NCBI RefSeq assembly: GCF_003461955.1
Contig: NZ_QTYB01000002.1
Span: forward strand, 222,314 to 286,313
Length of the DNA: 64,000 nucleotides
Origin: Ruminococcus sp. AM36-2AA
GTDB lineage: Bacteria; Bacillota; Clostridia; Lachnospirales; Lachnospiraceae
Direction: 5' to 3'
Shown in pieces: positions 49,753 through 60,585 of this stretch (position 1 is its first letter; each line of letters starts with the position of its first letter). Position numbers and translations under genes: made by a program. The notes below the pieces were generated by a model. It ran no database searches. It worked only from the letters and a program-made list of their open reading frames with translations, and was not told the DNA's origin.

Positions 49753-52650
49753 ATGAGACCGGAAAAACTGACTATCAGCGCCTTCGGGCCCTATGCAGAT
49801 AAAACAGAAATTGATTTTTCAAAACTTGGAGAAGGCGGACTTTATCTGATCACCGGGGACACCGGGGCAGGGAAAACCACGATCTTTGATGCGATCACCT
49901 TTGCACTGTACGGAAGAGCCAGTGGAGAAGTACGGGAATCTGCCATGTTCCGCAGCAAGTATGCAAAAGATTCCGCAGAAACATTTGTGGAACTTGTTTT
50001 TTCCTACCAGGGAAAAACTTATCAGGTGCGTCGGAGTCCGGAATATATGGCTCCGAAAAAAAGAGGCACAGGACTGACTTTACGAAAAGCAGAAGCACAG
50101 CTTATTTATCCGGATGAACGTCAGCCAGTGACAAAAGCAAAAGATGTGACTGCGGCGGTGGAGCAGCTTCTGGGACTGAGTTACGACCAGTTCACACAGA
50201 TAGCGATGATCGCTCAGGGGGATTTTCAGAAATTATTGCTGGCAGGAACGGTACAGCGTGGCGAGATCTTCCGTCAGATTTTTCACACAGGGCTTTACCA
50301 GCAGATCCAGATGAGACTCCGGGATGCGGCTATTTCCCGATATAAAGATTACGATGAAATGCGCCGGAGTATCGCACAGTATCTGGATGGAGTGAGGTTT
50401 CAGACGGATGCAGGAACAGAAGCGGAGGAATTTTTAAGGCTCAGGAAATCGAAATTTGAAGGAAAGCTGGAACGGAGTCTTGAGCTCCTGAAGCTGTTTA
50501 TTGACAGAGGAGAACGCCGGGAAAATGAACTTCGGAAACAGGAAGAGGAAGTGGACCGGGAAATCCTGACAATGGAAAAAATGCTGAATCTTTCCGCACA
50601 GAAACGAGGCCTGGAACAAAAAAGAAAGCTTGCCCGAGAACAGCTTGAGAAACTTCTTCCGGAACTTAAGAAAGCATCGGAAGAGGCGGAAAAATATAAA
50701 GATGCAGATCAGAGATGTGAGAAACTGGGACTTCTGATCCGGGAAAAACAGGAAAAGCTGAAGAAATACCAGGAGCTGGAGCAGCTGCAGAAAGAACGAA
50801 TAGAGATTGAACGGCAGCTGGAAAACTGTAAGGTACAGCAGAAAAAGATCATCCGGCAGGAAGAACAGCAGCAGAAAGAAATGGAACAGCTGAAAACGGA
50901 ACGGGAACAGCTGGGAAATTCTGAGCTGGATTTGCAGAAAGCGCTCACAGAAAAAGAAAAACAGACGCGGAGAAAGAAAGAACTGAACGGACTTATCGCT
51001 GAGATCCGGAGATTTCAAGGCCTTTATGATAAAACCAAAGAGCAGCAGAAAAAGTATCAGTCTGCTTGCAGAGATGCACAGCAGCAGAGAGAATATTATC
51101 AGCAGATATTCCATATTTTTCTGGATGCGCAGGCAGGCCTTCTGGCCCGGGAGCTTAAGGATGAAGTGCCCTGTCCTGTGTGTGGGTCCCTGAGTCATCC
51201 AAATCCCAGAATGCTTTCCAGAGAACAGACAGTTGATCAGAAAACACTGGATAACGAGAAACGTAAGCTGGACAAAATGGAAAAGGATTCTGTAGATCAA
51301 AGCCTGAAAGCAGGAAGTTTAAAGGAACAGAGCAATGCATCCTGGAGGCAGATCGTAGCCAGTGCAGAAGAGCTTCTGGAAGAGTTTCAGGAATTTCATA
51401 AGAAAAATAAAAGCGGGAACGGACAGACAGAGGATTTTATGACTGTGTGGAAACAGCTGACTTCTATGGTAAAAAGGGCACAGGAACAGTGCGAGGATCT
51501 TCTGGCGGAAAGTGAAAAAGAAATCCGGAAAGCCCAGGAAAATACAAAAAGAAAGAAAACAGTGGAAAAGTCCCTGGAGCGTCTTGAAAAGGAAAAAGAG
51601 GAGCTGCTTGAAAAAAAGAATTTCTTTGACAGAGAGCAGGCCGGCCTGAGGATGAAAGCATCCGAGAATCAGAAACAGCAGCAAAATATGGCAGACGAGA
51701 TACGTCTTGTTGTGGAAGAACAGTCCGGTAAAACGGACAGTATAACCCAGGACACCTGGGAAGCCGGTAAAGAAAATCTGGAAAAAGAGATCAGGGAAAG
51801 ACAGCAGGAGTACAGAAGCCTGAAGGAAAACAGCAGAAAGGCGCGAGAAACACTGCAGGGATTTCAGGCAGAAAAAGAAAGGATAGCTTCCTCCATAGAG
51901 ACTTTTGAAGTGCAGCAAAAAGAGATCGGAGAAATTCCGGAAGCGGAGATCAGAGAACAGCGCGCACAGGCTTCTGAGCGGAAAAAAGATCTCGCAGAAA
52001 AAAGAAAAGAGCTCTTTTCCATTCAGAAAGGAAACCAGGATGTTTTTCAGAAAGTGCAGAAGCGCCGGGAGGAAATGACAACAGCGGAAAAGGAATATGC
52101 ATGGATCAGGAATCTTTCTGATACAGCCAACGGAAAACTGAACGGAAAGGCAAAGATCGAGCTGGAGACTTATATCCAGATGGCATATTTTGACCGGATC
52201 CTGCGCAGAGCCAACCTCCGTCTTATGACGATGAGCAGCGGGCAGTATGAGCTGAAACGCCAGGAACAGAGTAAAAACCAGAAAGAAAAAGCAGGTCTTG
52301 ACCTGAATGTTATCGACCATTATAACGGAACAGAACGAAGTGTAAAGACATTGTCCGGTGGAGAATCTTTCCAGGCTTCTCTGTCCCTTGCACTGGGGCT
52401 TTCTGATGAGATCCAGGCATCAGCAGGGGGAATCCGGCTGGACTCCATGTTTGTGGATGAGGGATTCGGTTCTCTGGATGAAGAATCACTGGAACAGGCG
52501 CTGAAAGCGCTGGCAGGACTTGCAGACGGAAAACGTCTGGTGGGAATTATTTCCCATGTTTCCGAACTGAAAGAACGCATTGATAATAAGATCATTGTCA
52601 CAAAACAGTGTAACGGAGAAAATATGGGAAGCAGTATCCGAATACAGTAA
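49753..52650 (+). CDS. sbcC: Exonuclease subunit SbcC (Rad50-like ATPase)
   Basis: A 965-residue SMC-like ATPase. Walker A is GDTGAGKTTIFDA (35-42 for the P-loop). Long Glu/Lys/Gln-rich coiled coils flank a zinc hook with C474 and C477 in CPVCGSLSHPN. The C-terminal half of the ATPase has the signature TLSGGESFQASLSLALGLSDE and Walker B in SMFVDEGFGSLDEESLEQAL. The protein bridges and tethers DNA ends with SbcD. It is intact and full length, directly after sbcD, and a terminator follows. Confidence 0.95.
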   Translation: MRPEKLTISAFGPYADKTEIDFSKLGEGGLYLITGDTGAGKTTIFDAITFALYGRASGEVRESAMFRSKYAKDSAETFVELVFSYQGKTYQVRRSPEYMAPKKRGTGLTLRKAEAQLIYPDERQPVTKAKDVTAAVEQLLGLSYDQFTQIAMIAQGDFQKLLLAGTVQRGEIFRQIFHTGLYQQIQMRLRDAAISRYKDYDEMRRSIAQYLDGVRFQTDAGTEAEEFLRLRKSKFEGKLERSLELLKLFIDRGERRENELRKQEEEVDREILTMEKMLNLSAQKRGLEQKRKLAREQLEKLLPELKKASEEAEKYKDADQRCEKLGLLIREKQEKLKKYQELEQLQKERIEIERQLENCKVQQKKIIRQEEQQQKEMEQLKTEREQLGNSELDLQKALTEKEKQTRRKKELNGLIAEIRRFQGLYDKTKEQQKKYQSACRDAQQQREYYQQIFHIFLDAQAGLLARELKDEVPCPVCGSLSHPNPRMLSREQTVDQKTLDNEKRKLDKMEKDSVDQSLKAGSLKEQSNASWRQIVASAEELLEEFQEFHKKNKSGNGQTEDFMTVWKQLTSMVKRAQEQCEDLLAESEKEIRKAQENTKRKKTVEKSLERLEKEKEELLEKKNFFDREQAGLRMKASENQKQQQNMADEIRLVVEEQSGKTDSITQDTWEAGKENLEKEIRERQQEYRSLKENSRKARETLQGFQAEKERIASSIETFEVQQKEIGEIPEAEIREQRAQASERKKDLAEKRKELFSIQKGNQDVFQKVQKRREEMTTAEKEYAWIRNLSDTANGKLNGKAKIELETYIQMAYFDRILRRANLRLMTMSSGQYELKRQEQSKNQKEKAGLDLNVIDHYNGTERSVKTLSGGESFQASLSLALGLSDEIQASAGGIRLDSMFVDEGFGSLDEESLEQALKALAGLADGKRLVGIISHVSELKERIDNKIIVTKQCNGENMGSSIRIQ

Positions 52651-52680
52651 CTGCAGAAACAAGATAAGAAAGAAGATAAA

Positions 52681-52726
52681 AAAAGCTCTGACCGGGATAA
52701 TGTGTATCGTCCCGGTCGGAGCTTTT
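52681..52726. terminator. Bidirectional terminator between sbcC and the DUF1846 gene
   Basis: AAAAGCTCTGACCGGGAT and the matching CCCGGTCGGAGCTTTT form a long stem between convergent genes. Confidence 0.9.
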
Positions 52727-52761
52727 GACGTATATCTGGTCAGATCGATGATATCCAAAGA

Positions 52762-54246
52762 TCAGTCTTTCTGATATTTTTTCTTCTGTTCAGCCTTGGC
52801 TTCGCAGGTAAGCTCAATGCCAAGTTTACGGAAGCTGATCACATCCACATCAGAGAGCATTACGGAAGTATGGGCCTGGCAGCCACGGAGATTCGGGATC
52901 TGCTCCAGGGCAAGGCGTGCGGCATCACTGGTTGCGGCACTCATGGACAGGGCGATCAGGATCTCATCAATGTGAAGACGTGGGTTTTTGCTTCCGAGAT
53001 ATTTGGTCTTCAGCTGCTGGATCGGATGGATGGCATCAGGAGAGATCACATGCTGCTCATGGTCAACTCCAGCCAGTTCTTTCAGGGCATTCAGAAGGAG
53101 AGCTGCAGATGCACCGAGAAGATCGGAAGTTTTTCCACATACGATTCTGCCGTCCGGAAGTTCCATTGCTGCAGCAGGGCCATTGGTTTCTTTCTCTTTT
53201 TTGAGGGCAGCAGGTACAACCTTTCGGTCTGTGATCTCTGCGTGAGCCTGCTGAAGGAGCAGTTCGATCTTGCGTACTTCATTCTCTGTACCGGAACCGG
53301 AAACCAGAGCGTCCATGCTCTTGTAATAGCGGCGGATGATCTCCTGACGGGAAGCTTCCTGGCATACTTCATCATCAATGATACAGTTGCCTGCCATGTT
53401 AACACCCATATCTGTCGGAGATTTGTACGGGCAGCTGCCCATGATCTTCTCAAACATAGCCTGTACAACAGGGAAAACCTCTACATCACGGTTATAGTTA
53501 ACAGTAGTCTTGCCGTAAGCTTCCAGATGGAACGGATCGATCATGTTGACATCATTCAGATCTGCAGTGGCAGCTTCATAAGCAAGGTTTACCGGATGTT
53601 TCAGCGGGAGGTTCCAGATCGGGAAGGTCTCGAATTTTGCATAGCCGGCTTTTACGCCACGTTTATATTCATGATAGAGCTGAGAAAGGCAGGTTGCCAT
53701 CTTTCCGCTTCCAGGTCCTGGTGCTGTGATGACAACGAGAGGTCTGGTAGTTTCGATATAATCATTCTTTCCGTAGCCTTCATCACTTACAATAAAGGAG
53801 GTGTTGCTTGGATATCCCGGGATCAGGTAAAGCTTGTAAACACGGATTCCCAGCTTCTCCAGACGTTTCTTGAAGAGATCGGCACTTTCCTGGCCGGAGT
53901 ACTGCGTGATGCATACACTTCCTACATACAGGCCACGGCTTGTAAACTCATCCATAAGACGGAGCACGTCTTCGTCATAGGTAATGCCAAGGTCGCCGCG
54001 CACTTTATTCTTGTCAATGTCATTGGCACTGATAACAATAACGATCTCCGCCTGATCAGAAAGCTGCATCAGCATGCGGAGTTTGCTGTCCGGTTCAAAA
54101 CCCGGAAGAACACGGGATGCATGGTAGTCGTCAAACAGTTTGCCGCCGAATTCAAGATAAAGTTTGTTGCCGAACTGACCGATCCTTTCACGGATATGTT
54201 CTGACTGCATTTTCAGATATTTGTCATTATCAAAACCTATTTTCAT
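52762..54246 (-). CDS. DUF1846 domain protein
   Basis: A 494-residue protein of the DUF1846 family, common in Firmicutes and of unknown function. It starts KIGFDNDKYLKMQSEHIRERI and has LYLEFGGKLFDDYHASRVLPGF, ITAPGPGSGKMATCLSQLYHE, YEAATADLNDVNMIDPFHL and PTDMGVNMAGNCIIDD. The GPGSGKMATC segment looks like a phosphate-binding loop, so ATP or nucleotide binding is possible. Full length, with an AGAGGAGAGG ribosome site upstream. It is monocistronic and convergent with sbcC. Confidence 0.93.
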   Translation of the reverse strand: MKIGFDNDKYLKMQSEHIRERIGQFGNKLYLEFGGKLFDDYHASRVLPGFEPDSKLRMLMQLSDQAEIVIVISANDIDKNKVRGDLGITYDEDVLRLMDEFTSRGLYVGSVCITQYSGQESADLFKKRLEKLGIRVYKLYLIPGYPSNTSFIVSDEGYGKNDYIETTRPLVVITAPGPGSGKMATCLSQLYHEYKRGVKAGYAKFETFPIWNLPLKHPVNLAYEAATADLNDVNMIDPFHLEAYGKTTVNYNRDVEVFPVVQAMFEKIMGSCPYKSPTDMGVNMAGNCIIDDEVCQEASRQEIIRRYYKSMDALVSGSGTENEVRKIELLLQQAHAEITDRKVVPAALKKEKETNGPAAAMELPDGRIVCGKTSDLLGASAALLLNALKELAGVDHEQHVISPDAIHPIQQLKTKYLGSKNPRLHIDEILIALSMSAATSDAARLALEQIPNLRGCQAHTSVMLSDVDVISFRKLGIELTCEAKAEQKKKYQKD

Positions 54247-54365
54247 TTGTCTGATTTCCTCTCCTCTTTAATTTTCCAAATCACTGGGAACAGTATACTA
54301 CAATTTAATGTTCACTGGCAATATCCCATGAGGTGTTTTTTACAGGTATTTTTACAATCTCACGG

Positions 54366-54394
54366 TTGATTTATACGGTTTTTCTCTTTATAAT
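54366..54394 (+). promoter_or_regulatory. Sigma-A-like promoter of ftsH
   Basis: TTGATT and a perfect TATAAT are separated by 17 bases, 26 bases ahead of the ftsH start. No CIRCE-type heat-shock operator is seen. Confidence 0.78.
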
Positions 54395-54420
54395 AAAGAA
54401 ATGACAAGAGGAGGAAAAAA

Positions 54421-56556
54421 ATGAATAATCAACTGAATAATGATCAGGACGGGAAGCGACCTGATAACAAAGATCCCAGGCAGGGGTCAGGTAAGAATCA
54501 TCAGTCGATTCTGGCTTTTCTGATATGCCTCCTGGTCACACTGGTGTGTTTTGCGTTGTTTACCAACATGCTGAAGGATAACAGCAGTGAGATCTCCTAT
54601 GATAAATTTATCGATATGGTGGATAAGGACCAGGTTAAGGAAGTAACGATCCAGTCCAATACATTGACGATCGTACCCAAGAAGCAGAATTCCAAGTACG
54701 AGGATATGAGCTATTACACGACGAAGACTGAGGACAGCACAGCGCTGACTAAGCGGCTGGAAGGCAGGGGAATCAAGTTTGAGACAGATCCGCCGGATGC
54801 GTTTGGCGAGTTCATTGCGATGATCTTAAGCGTGGTTCTTCCGACACTGCTTCTTTTTGGTCTTCTGATGTTCTCCATGCGGCGCATGAATAAAGGCGGC
54901 GGGATCATGGGTATGGGCGTTGGCAAGAGTAAAGCCAAGGCTTATGTGCAGAAAGAGACGGGAGTTACCTTTAAGGATGTGGCCGGTCAGGATGAAGCCA
55001 AGGAATCTCTGCAGGAAGTTGTGGATTTCCTTCATAACCCCGGAAAATACACAGCCATCGGAGCCAAACTGCCGAAAGGTGCCCTTCTTGTAGGCCCTCC
55101 AGGAACCGGTAAGACACTGCTTGCAAAGGCAGTTGCCGGTGAGGCACAGGTGCCGTTCTTCTCCCTTTCCGGATCGGAGTTTGTGGAGATGTTTGTAGGT
55201 GTGGGGGCATCCCGTGTCCGTGACCTTTTTGAGGAAGCCAAGAAGAATGCACCGTGTATCGTATTTATTGATGAGATCGATGCCATCGGTAAGAGCCGTG
55301 ATTCCCGCTATGGCGGCGGAAATGATGAGCGTGAGCAGACACTGAACCAGCTCCTTGCGGAGATGGACGGTTTTGACACTTCCAAGGGTCTTCTGATCCT
55401 TGCTGCTACCAACAGACCGGAAGTTCTTGATCCGGCGCTTCTCCGCCCGGGACGTTTTGACAGACGTGTGATCGTTGACAGGCCGGATCTTAAGGGGCGT
55501 GTGGATATCCTGAAGGTACATGCCAAGAATGTGCTTCTGGATGAGACAGTTGACTTTGAGGCAATTGCCCTTGCAACTTCCGGTGCGGTAGGTTCGGATC
55601 TTGCCAATATGATCAATGAAGCTGCGATCCTTGCGGTCAAGAAGGGACGTAAGGCAGTCTGCCAGAAAGATCTGGAGGAGTCCGTAGAGGTAGTTCTTGT
55701 TGGTAAAGAGAAGAAAGACCGTATCTTAAGCAAGCAGGAACGCAGGATCGTATCTTATCACGAGGTCGGCCATGCGCTGGTAAATGCTCTTCAGAAAGAT
55801 GCGGAGCCTGTACAGAAGATCACCATTGTACCCCGCACCATGGGAGCACTTGGTTACGTTATGCAGGTACCTGAGGAAGAAAAATATCTCAATACCAAGA
55901 AAGAGCTGGAAGCTATGCTGGTAGGCTATCTTGGCGGACGTGCCGCAGAGGAGATCGTATTTGATACAGTTACCACGGGTGCTGCCAATGATATTGAGCA
56001 GGCTACCAAGGTGGCCAGAGCCATGATCACACAGTACGGTATGTCTGAGAAATTCGGACTGATGGGACTGGCAACACAGGAAGATCAGTACTTAAGCGGA
56101 AGAGCAGTCTTAAACTGTGGCGATGATACCGCAACAGAGATCGACCATGAAGTTATGAAACTTCTCCATCATTCTTATGAGGAGGCCAAGAGGATTCTTG
56201 GAAGCCACAGAAAAGAGATGGATAAGATCGCGGAATATCTCATTCGTAAGGAAACCATCACCGGCAAGGAATTTATGAAGATCCTCCGTGCGGTGCAGCA
56301 GGGAATGGACATCCCGGAGAATCTGGATGATCTGGTCCTTTCCGAAGATGAAAAAGAAGTGTCCAATAAACAGGACACTGTGAAAAATGCGGAAGATGTC
56401 ACAACAGTGGAAACAGAAGCAGCCAAGCTCAGACCTGAGATGTCAGGGCAGAACCTGACAGAGGTTCCACAGACACCGGAGAAAACAGAAGAAACTGTTC
56501 AGGCGACAGATACCGATCATACAGAAACAGAAGAAAAGCCGGGATCACAGGCATAA
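54421..56556 (+). CDS. ftsH: ATP-dependent zinc metalloprotease FtsH
   Basis: A 711-residue membrane AAA+ protease for quality control of membrane and short-lived proteins. Two membrane segments (about 30-48 and 120-140) flank an external domain. The AAA module has Walker A GPPGTGKT (225-232), Walker [12 protein letters not shown] and the pore and SRH region ([37 protein letters not shown]). The zinc protease site is HEVGH (H447, E448, H451). A Thr/Glu-rich tail of about 75 residues follows the protease domain. Strong AGAGGAGG ribosome site. Confidence 0.97.
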   Translation: MNNQLNNDQDGKRPDNKDPRQGSGKNHQSILAFLICLLVTLVCFALFTNMLKDNSSEISYDKFIDMVDKDQVKEVTIQSNTLTIVPKKQNSKYEDMSYYTTKTEDSTALTKRLEGRGIKFETDPPDAFGEFIAMILSVVLPTLLLFGLLMFSMRRMNKGGGIMGMGVGKSKAKAYVQKETGVTFKDVAGQDEAKESLQEVVDFLHNPGKYTAIGAKLPKGALLVGPPGTGKTLLAKAVAGEAQVPFFSLSGSEFVEMFVGVGASRVRDLFEEAKKNAPCIVFIDEIDAIGKSRDSRYGGGNDEREQTLNQLLAEMDGFDTSKGLLILAATNRPEVLDPALLRPGRFDRRVIVDRPDLKGRVDILKVHAKNVLLDETVDFEAIALATSGAVGSDLANMINEAAILAVKKGRKAVCQKDLEESVEVVLVGKEKKDRILSKQERRIVSYHEVGHALVNALQKDAEPVQKITIVPRTMGALGYVMQVPEEEKYLNTKKELEAMLVGYLGGRAAEEIVFDTVTTGAANDIEQATKVARAMITQYGMSEKFGLMGLATQEDQYLSGRAVLNCGDDTATEIDHEVMKLLHHSYEEAKRILGSHRKEMDKIAEYLIRKETITGKEFMKILRAVQQGMDIPENLDDLVLSEDEKEVSNKQDTVKNAEDVTTVETEAAKLRPEMSGQNLTEVPQTPEKTEETVQATDTDHTETEEKPGSQA

Positions 56557-56569
56557 AACAGATCATCGG

Positions 56570-56595
56570 AAAACCGGGAGAAATCCCGGTTTTCT
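56570..56595 (+). terminator. Terminator after ftsH
   Basis: AAAACCGGGA and TCCCGGTTTT perfect 10-base arms enclose a 4-base loop, then CTTATT. Confidence 0.85.
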
Positions 56596-56627
56596 TATTA
56601 CCGTAATGGTAAAACAGGAGAATAATT

Positions 56628-58475
56628 ATGTTCATAATCGAGGAAGAATTAAAAAAACTTCCGGCAAAACCGGGAGTTTACATCATGCATGGTGAGAAAG
56701 ATGAGATCATCTATGTGGGAAAAGCCATCAGCCTGAAAAACCGTGTGCGCCAGTATTTCCAGAGCAGCCGTAACAAAGGGGCGAAGATTGAAAGAATGGT
56801 TACGCACATAACCAGGTTTGAGTACATTATTACGGACTCTGAGCTGGAAGCTCTTGTGCTGGAGTGTAATCTGATCAAAGAGCACCGTCCCAAATATAAT
56901 ACTATGCTCAAGGATGATAAGAGTTATCCATTTATCAAGGTGACTGTCAATGAACCATACCCGAGAGTACTTTTTGCCAGAAGAATGAAAAAAGATAAGG
57001 CCAGATATTTTGGACCTTATACCAGCGGCGGGGCGGTAAAAGATGTGATCGAGCTGGTGCGGAAACTGTATCAGGTACGTTCCTGCAATCGTAATCTTCC
57101 AAGAGATACGGGAAAGGACCGCCCCTGCCTGTACTATCATATGAAGCAGTGCAAGGCACCCTGTCAGGGCTATATCAGTCAGGAAGAATACAGGAAAAAC
57201 ATCAATAAAGTGATCAAATTTCTGAACGGAGATTTTCAGGATACGATCAGTGAACTGATGGAAAAAATGCAGAAAGCTTCAGAGGAAATGCGCTATGAGG
57301 ATGCCATGGAATACCGTGACCTGATCCGCAGTATCGAAAAGATCGGGGAACGCCAGAAGATCACGGGCTACGGACAGGAGGACCGTGACATCATTGCAGT
57401 GGCCATGGATGAGAGCGAAGACCTCCGTGACCAGGATGCCGTTGTGCAGGTGTTTTTTATCCGGGATGGCAAGCTGATCGGCAGGGATCATTTTTATCTC
57501 CGGGTGGCAAAAGGTGATACAAAATCTCAGGTTCTTTCCAGTTTCCTGAAACAGTTTTACGCAGGTACTCCGTTTATCCCCTCTGAGATCATGCTTCAGA
57601 GTGAGATCGAGGATGCGGAAATTATCGAAGAGTGGCTGACAACAAGGCGGAAGCAGAAAGTGCATATCCGTGTTCCAAAGAAAGGTACCAAGGAAAAACT
57701 GGTGGAGCTTGCGCTGGAAAATGCCCGTATGGTTCTCTCAAAGGACAGAGAGAGGATTAAAAGAGAAGAAGGCCGTACGATCGGTGCTGTTCACGAAGTG
57801 GAGGAATGGCTGGGCCTGAAAAATGTGGTGCGGATGGAAGCTTACGATATTTCCAACATCAGTGGTTTTGAGTCAGTAGGTTCCATGGTCGTTTACGAAA
57901 AAGGCCGTCCGAAGCGCAGTGATTACCGCAAGTTCAAGATCAAATGGGTGCAGGGACCGAACGATTATGCCAGTATGGAAGAGGTATTAACCCGAAGATT
58001 TACCCATGAGAGTAACGGAGAATTTGACAGTTTTGCAAGACTGCCGGATCTGATATTGATGGATGGTGGAAGAGGTCAGGTGAATATTGCATTGAAAGTG
58101 CTGAATGATCTGGGAATCCGTATTCCGGTCTGCGGTATGGTGAAGGATGATCATCACAGGACCAGAGGTCTGTATTTTAATAATGTGGAAATTCCCATTG
58201 ATACATCCAGTGAAGGTTTCCGTCTGATCACCAGGATACAGGATGAAGCACACCGCTTTGCCATTGAGTACCATCGTTCTCTCAGAAGTAAGGAACAGGT
58301 CCATTCCATTCTGGATGATATTCCCGGAATCGGTGACACCAGGAGGAAAGCACTTCTCCGTAAATTCAAATCTGTGGAAAACATCCGTGATGCTTCGGAA
58401 GAAGAACTTGCACAGACAGAGAGCATGAACGCGGGAAGCGCCCGTCAGGTCTATGAATTTTTTCATAAATCCTGA
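56628..58475 (+). CDS. uvrC: UvrABC excinuclease subunit C
   Basis: A 615-residue nucleotide-excision-repair nuclease that cuts on both sides of a lesion. An N-terminal GIY-YIG domain ([42 protein letters not shown]) is followed by a Cys-bearing region ([13 protein letters not shown]), a UVR domain (about 200-235), an RNase H-like endonuclease domain ([23 protein letters not shown]), and a C-terminal helix-hairpin-helix pair ([20 protein letters not shown]). All parts are intact. It lies alone between ftsH and hprK. No other uvr gene is in the window. Confidence 0.97.
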   Translation: MFIIEEELKKLPAKPGVYIMHGEKDEIIYVGKAISLKNRVRQYFQSSRNKGAKIERMVTHITRFEYIITDSELEALVLECNLIKEHRPKYNTMLKDDKSYPFIKVTVNEPYPRVLFARRMKKDKARYFGPYTSGGAVKDVIELVRKLYQVRSCNRNLPRDTGKDRPCLYYHMKQCKAPCQGYISQEEYRKNINKVIKFLNGDFQDTISELMEKMQKASEEMRYEDAMEYRDLIRSIEKIGERQKITGYGQEDRDIIAVAMDESEDLRDQDAVVQVFFIRDGKLIGRDHFYLRVAKGDTKSQVLSSFLKQFYAGTPFIPSEIMLQSEIEDAEIIEEWLTTRRKQKVHIRVPKKGTKEKLVELALENARMVLSKDRERIKREEGRTIGAVHEVEEWLGLKNVVRMEAYDISNISGFESVGSMVVYEKGRPKRSDYRKFKIKWVQGPNDYASMEEVLTRRFTHESNGEFDSFARLPDLILMDGGRGQVNIALKVLNDLGIRIPVCGMVKDDHHRTRGLYFNNVEIPIDTSSEGFRLITRIQDEAHRFAIEYHRSLRSKEQVHSILDDIPGIGDTRRKALLRKFKSVENIRDASEEELAQTESMNAGSARQVYEFFHKS

Positions 58476-58482
58476 TGCTGCA

Positions 58483-58511
58483 TTGCAGTTTCAACCGTGA
58501 TTGTGTATAAT
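58483..58511 (+). promoter_or_regulatory. Sigma-A-like promoter of hprK
   Basis: TTGCAG and a perfect TATAAT are separated by 17 bases. Transcription would begin near 58518, leaving a leader of about 100 bases before hprK. Confidence 0.75.
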
Positions 58512-58524
58512 TAAGGATAAGATG

Positions 58525-58586
58525 TCTCACGCTCTGGTACAGCGGATATCAAGTAACCGCCATGTACTGATAAAACGGCGGTGAGA
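58525..58586 (+). promoter_or_regulatory. Switch-like structured leader of hprK
   Basis: TCTCAC (58525-58530) pairs with GTGAGA (58581-58586) and encloses a GTACAGCGG / CCGC-ca-TGTAC stem (58537-58545 with 58557-58567). ACCGCC at 58556-58561 can instead pair with GGCGGT at 58577-58582, which would break both other stems. Two exclusive folds suggest a regulatory leader. No riboswitch class is recognised. Confidence 0.4.
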
Positions 58587-58618
58587 ATGCAAACTTTCAG
58601 CGAAAAGGAGAAAAAAGT

Positions 58619-59566
58619 ATGAAGGGTGTACAGTTGACAAAGATGGTACAGGAACTGGAGCTTAACAATCTGACTCCGGAAATCGACCTGTCAGGCATCG
58701 TGATCAAGACTGCGGAGATCAACAGACCTGCGCTTCAGCTTACCGGATATCTGGAGCATTTTGCGAATGAGCGTGTACAGATCATTGGATATGTAGAGTA
58801 TACGTATCTGATGCAGCTCAATGAAGAAGAGAGACGTTTTAAATATGAGCGTTTTATCTCCAGCAAGATTCCATGTGTTATTTTCAGTACCATGACCCGT
58901 CCGTCTCAGGACATGATCGATCTGGCTGTTAAATATAATGTTCCGACATTCGTGACAGAAAGAACAACTTCCAGCTTCATGGCAGAGATCATCCGCTGGC
59001 TTGGTGTACAGCTTGCACCGTGTATTTCCATTCATGGTGTACTGGTGGATGTTTATGGCGAGGGAATTCTGATCACAGGTGAGAGCGGTATCGGTAAGAG
59101 CGAGGCTGCTCTGGAGCTGATCAAGCGAGGCCATCGTCTTGTCAGTGATGATGTTGTCGAGATCCGTAAGGTCAGTGATGTGACACTGGTAGGTTCTGCA
59201 CCGGATATCACACGTCATTTTATCGAACTTCGAGGCATCGGTATCATCGATGTAAAAACACTGTTTGGTGTCGAGAGTGTTAAGGATACCCAGTCGATCG
59301 ATCTTGTTATCAAGCTTGAGGAGTGGGACAGAGATAAGGAATACGACCGTCTGGGACTTCATGAGGAATATACAGAGTATCTTGGAAACAAGGTTGTATG
59401 CCATTCTCTTCCGATCCGTCCGGGACGTAACCTGGCGATCATCGTTGAGGCTGCCGCTGTCAACCACAGACAGAAGAAGATGGGATACAATGCGGCAGAG
59501 GCACTGTACAAGCGTGTTCAGGCGAACCTTGCCAAGAAGAGAGAGAATCCAGACGACGAAGAGTAA
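58619..59566 (+). CDS. hprK: HPr kinase/phosphorylase
   Basis: A 315-residue bifunctional enzyme that phosphorylates or dephosphorylates HPr at its regulatory serine, the switch for carbon catabolite repression in Firmicutes. The N-terminal domain (1-130) leads to the catalytic domain with H139 (SIHGVLVDVYG), Walker A GESGIGKS (154-161), the DD pair in LVSDDVVEI and the signature ELRGIGIIDVKTLFGV. GRNLAIIVEAAA is the C-terminal family motif. It lies 13 bases before the glucokinase gene, so sugar phosphorylation and repression are co-expressed. The start follows AAAAGGAG. Confidence 0.97.
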   Translation: MKGVQLTKMVQELELNNLTPEIDLSGIVIKTAEINRPALQLTGYLEHFANERVQIIGYVEYTYLMQLNEEERRFKYERFISSKIPCVIFSTMTRPSQDMIDLAVKYNVPTFVTERTTSSFMAEIIRWLGVQLAPCISIHGVLVDVYGEGILITGESGIGKSEAALELIKRGHRLVSDDVVEIRKVSDVTLVGSAPDITRHFIELRGIGIIDVKTLFGVESVKDTQSIDLVIKLEEWDRDKEYDRLGLHEEYTEYLGNKVVCHSLPIRPGRNLAIIVEAAAVNHRQKKMGYNAAEALYKRVQANLAKKRENPDDEE

Positions 59567-59579
59567 GAGAGGATAGGAA

Positions 59580-60515
59580 ATGGGAACATATTGTTTTGGA
59601 ATTGATGTAGGTGGAACAACTGTAAAATGCGGACTTTTCCGCACAGACGGAACTCTTGTTGAGAAATGGGAGATTCCGACCCGCAAGGAGAATAACGGAG
59701 ATCAGATCCTTCCGGATGTGGCAGCAGCTGTAAATGCCAAGATCGAAGAGAAAGGCATTTCCAAAGACGACGTAGAAGGTGTTGGAATCGGCGTTCCTGG
59801 ACCGGTAAACTCCAAAGGTGAGGTAGATCGGGCGGTAAACCTTTACTGGGGTTACAAGAATGTTGCAGGAGAAATGGAGGAACTGACAGGACTTCATGCA
59901 AAAGCTGGCAATGATGCCAATGTGGCTGCTCTTGGCGAAGCGTGGAAAGGCGCGGCAGCAGGTTCCTCCGATGTGATCATGGTTACACTGGGAACGGGTG
60001 TTGGCGGTGGAATCATTGTTGATGGTAAGATCGTAACAGGCCATCACGGCGCTGGCGGAGAGATCGGACATGCCAATGTGGATCATCACGAGACAGAATC
60101 CTGCAACTGTGGAAACAGGGGCTGTCTGGAGCAGTTTGCCTCCGCAACCGGAATTGTACGTATGGCAAAAAAAGAGCTTGCAGCTTCCGAAGAGAAAAGT
60201 GTGCTCAGAGATATGGAGAATATTTCCGCAAAAGCAGTTCTGGATGCATTCAAGGAGAATGATCCGGTAGCAGTTGCAACCATGGAAAAAGTTGGAGAGC
60301 AGCTTGGCGGTGCCCTTGCGATCATTTCCTGTGTGACAGATCCGGAAACCATCGTTATCGGCGGTGGCGTTTCCAAAGCGGGCCAGCCGCTTGTTGACTG
60401 TATTCAGAAATATTACAGAAAGTATGCATTTGCATCCTGTAAAGATACACAGATCGTGATCGCAACCTTGGGAAATGATGCCGGAATTTACGGCGCAGCC
60501 AAGATGGTGCTCTGA
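59580..60515 (+). CDS. glcK: ROK-family glucokinase
   Basis: A 311-residue ROK sugar kinase making glucose-6-phosphate. The ATP loop is FGIDVGGTTVKCGLF, the sugar-binding and catalytic region includes GIGVPGPVNSKGEV, the ROK signature and the conserved GHANVDHHETESCNCGNRGCLEQ with its zinc cysteines and catalytic-region histidine. VTLGTGVGGGIIVDG is the adenosine motif. Length is typical of Firmicute GlcK. It is the second gene of the hprK operon. A bidirectional terminator follows. Confidence 0.94.
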   Translation: MGTYCFGIDVGGTTVKCGLFRTDGTLVEKWEIPTRKENNGDQILPDVAAAVNAKIEEKGISKDDVEGVGIGVPGPVNSKGEVDRAVNLYWGYKNVAGEMEELTGLHAKAGNDANVAALGEAWKGAAAGSSDVIMVTLGTGVGGGIIVDGKIVTGHHGAGGEIGHANVDHHETESCNCGNRGCLEQFASATGIVRMAKKELAASEEKSVLRDMENISAKAVLDAFKENDPVAVATMEKVGEQLGGALAIISCVTDPETIVIGGGVSKAGQPLVDCIQKYYRKYAFASCKDTQIVIATLGNDAGIYGAAKMVL

Positions 60516-60531
60516 TCAGAAAAATAAGATA

Positions 60532-60569
60532 AAAAAAGTGGATTCCCATATTCGGGAGTCCACTTTTTT
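60532..60569. terminator. Bidirectional terminator between glcK and the PBP gene
   Basis: AAAAAAGTGGATTCCC and GGGAGTCCACTTTTTT arms lie between convergent genes. Confidence 0.93.
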
Positions 60570-60585
60570 ACGTTATAATGATTGA

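Noticed and set aside
52870..54204. Long + strand open frame (444 codons) opposite the DUF1846 gene
   Set aside because: It is a shadow of the DUF1846 reading frame, with odd composition and no motif.
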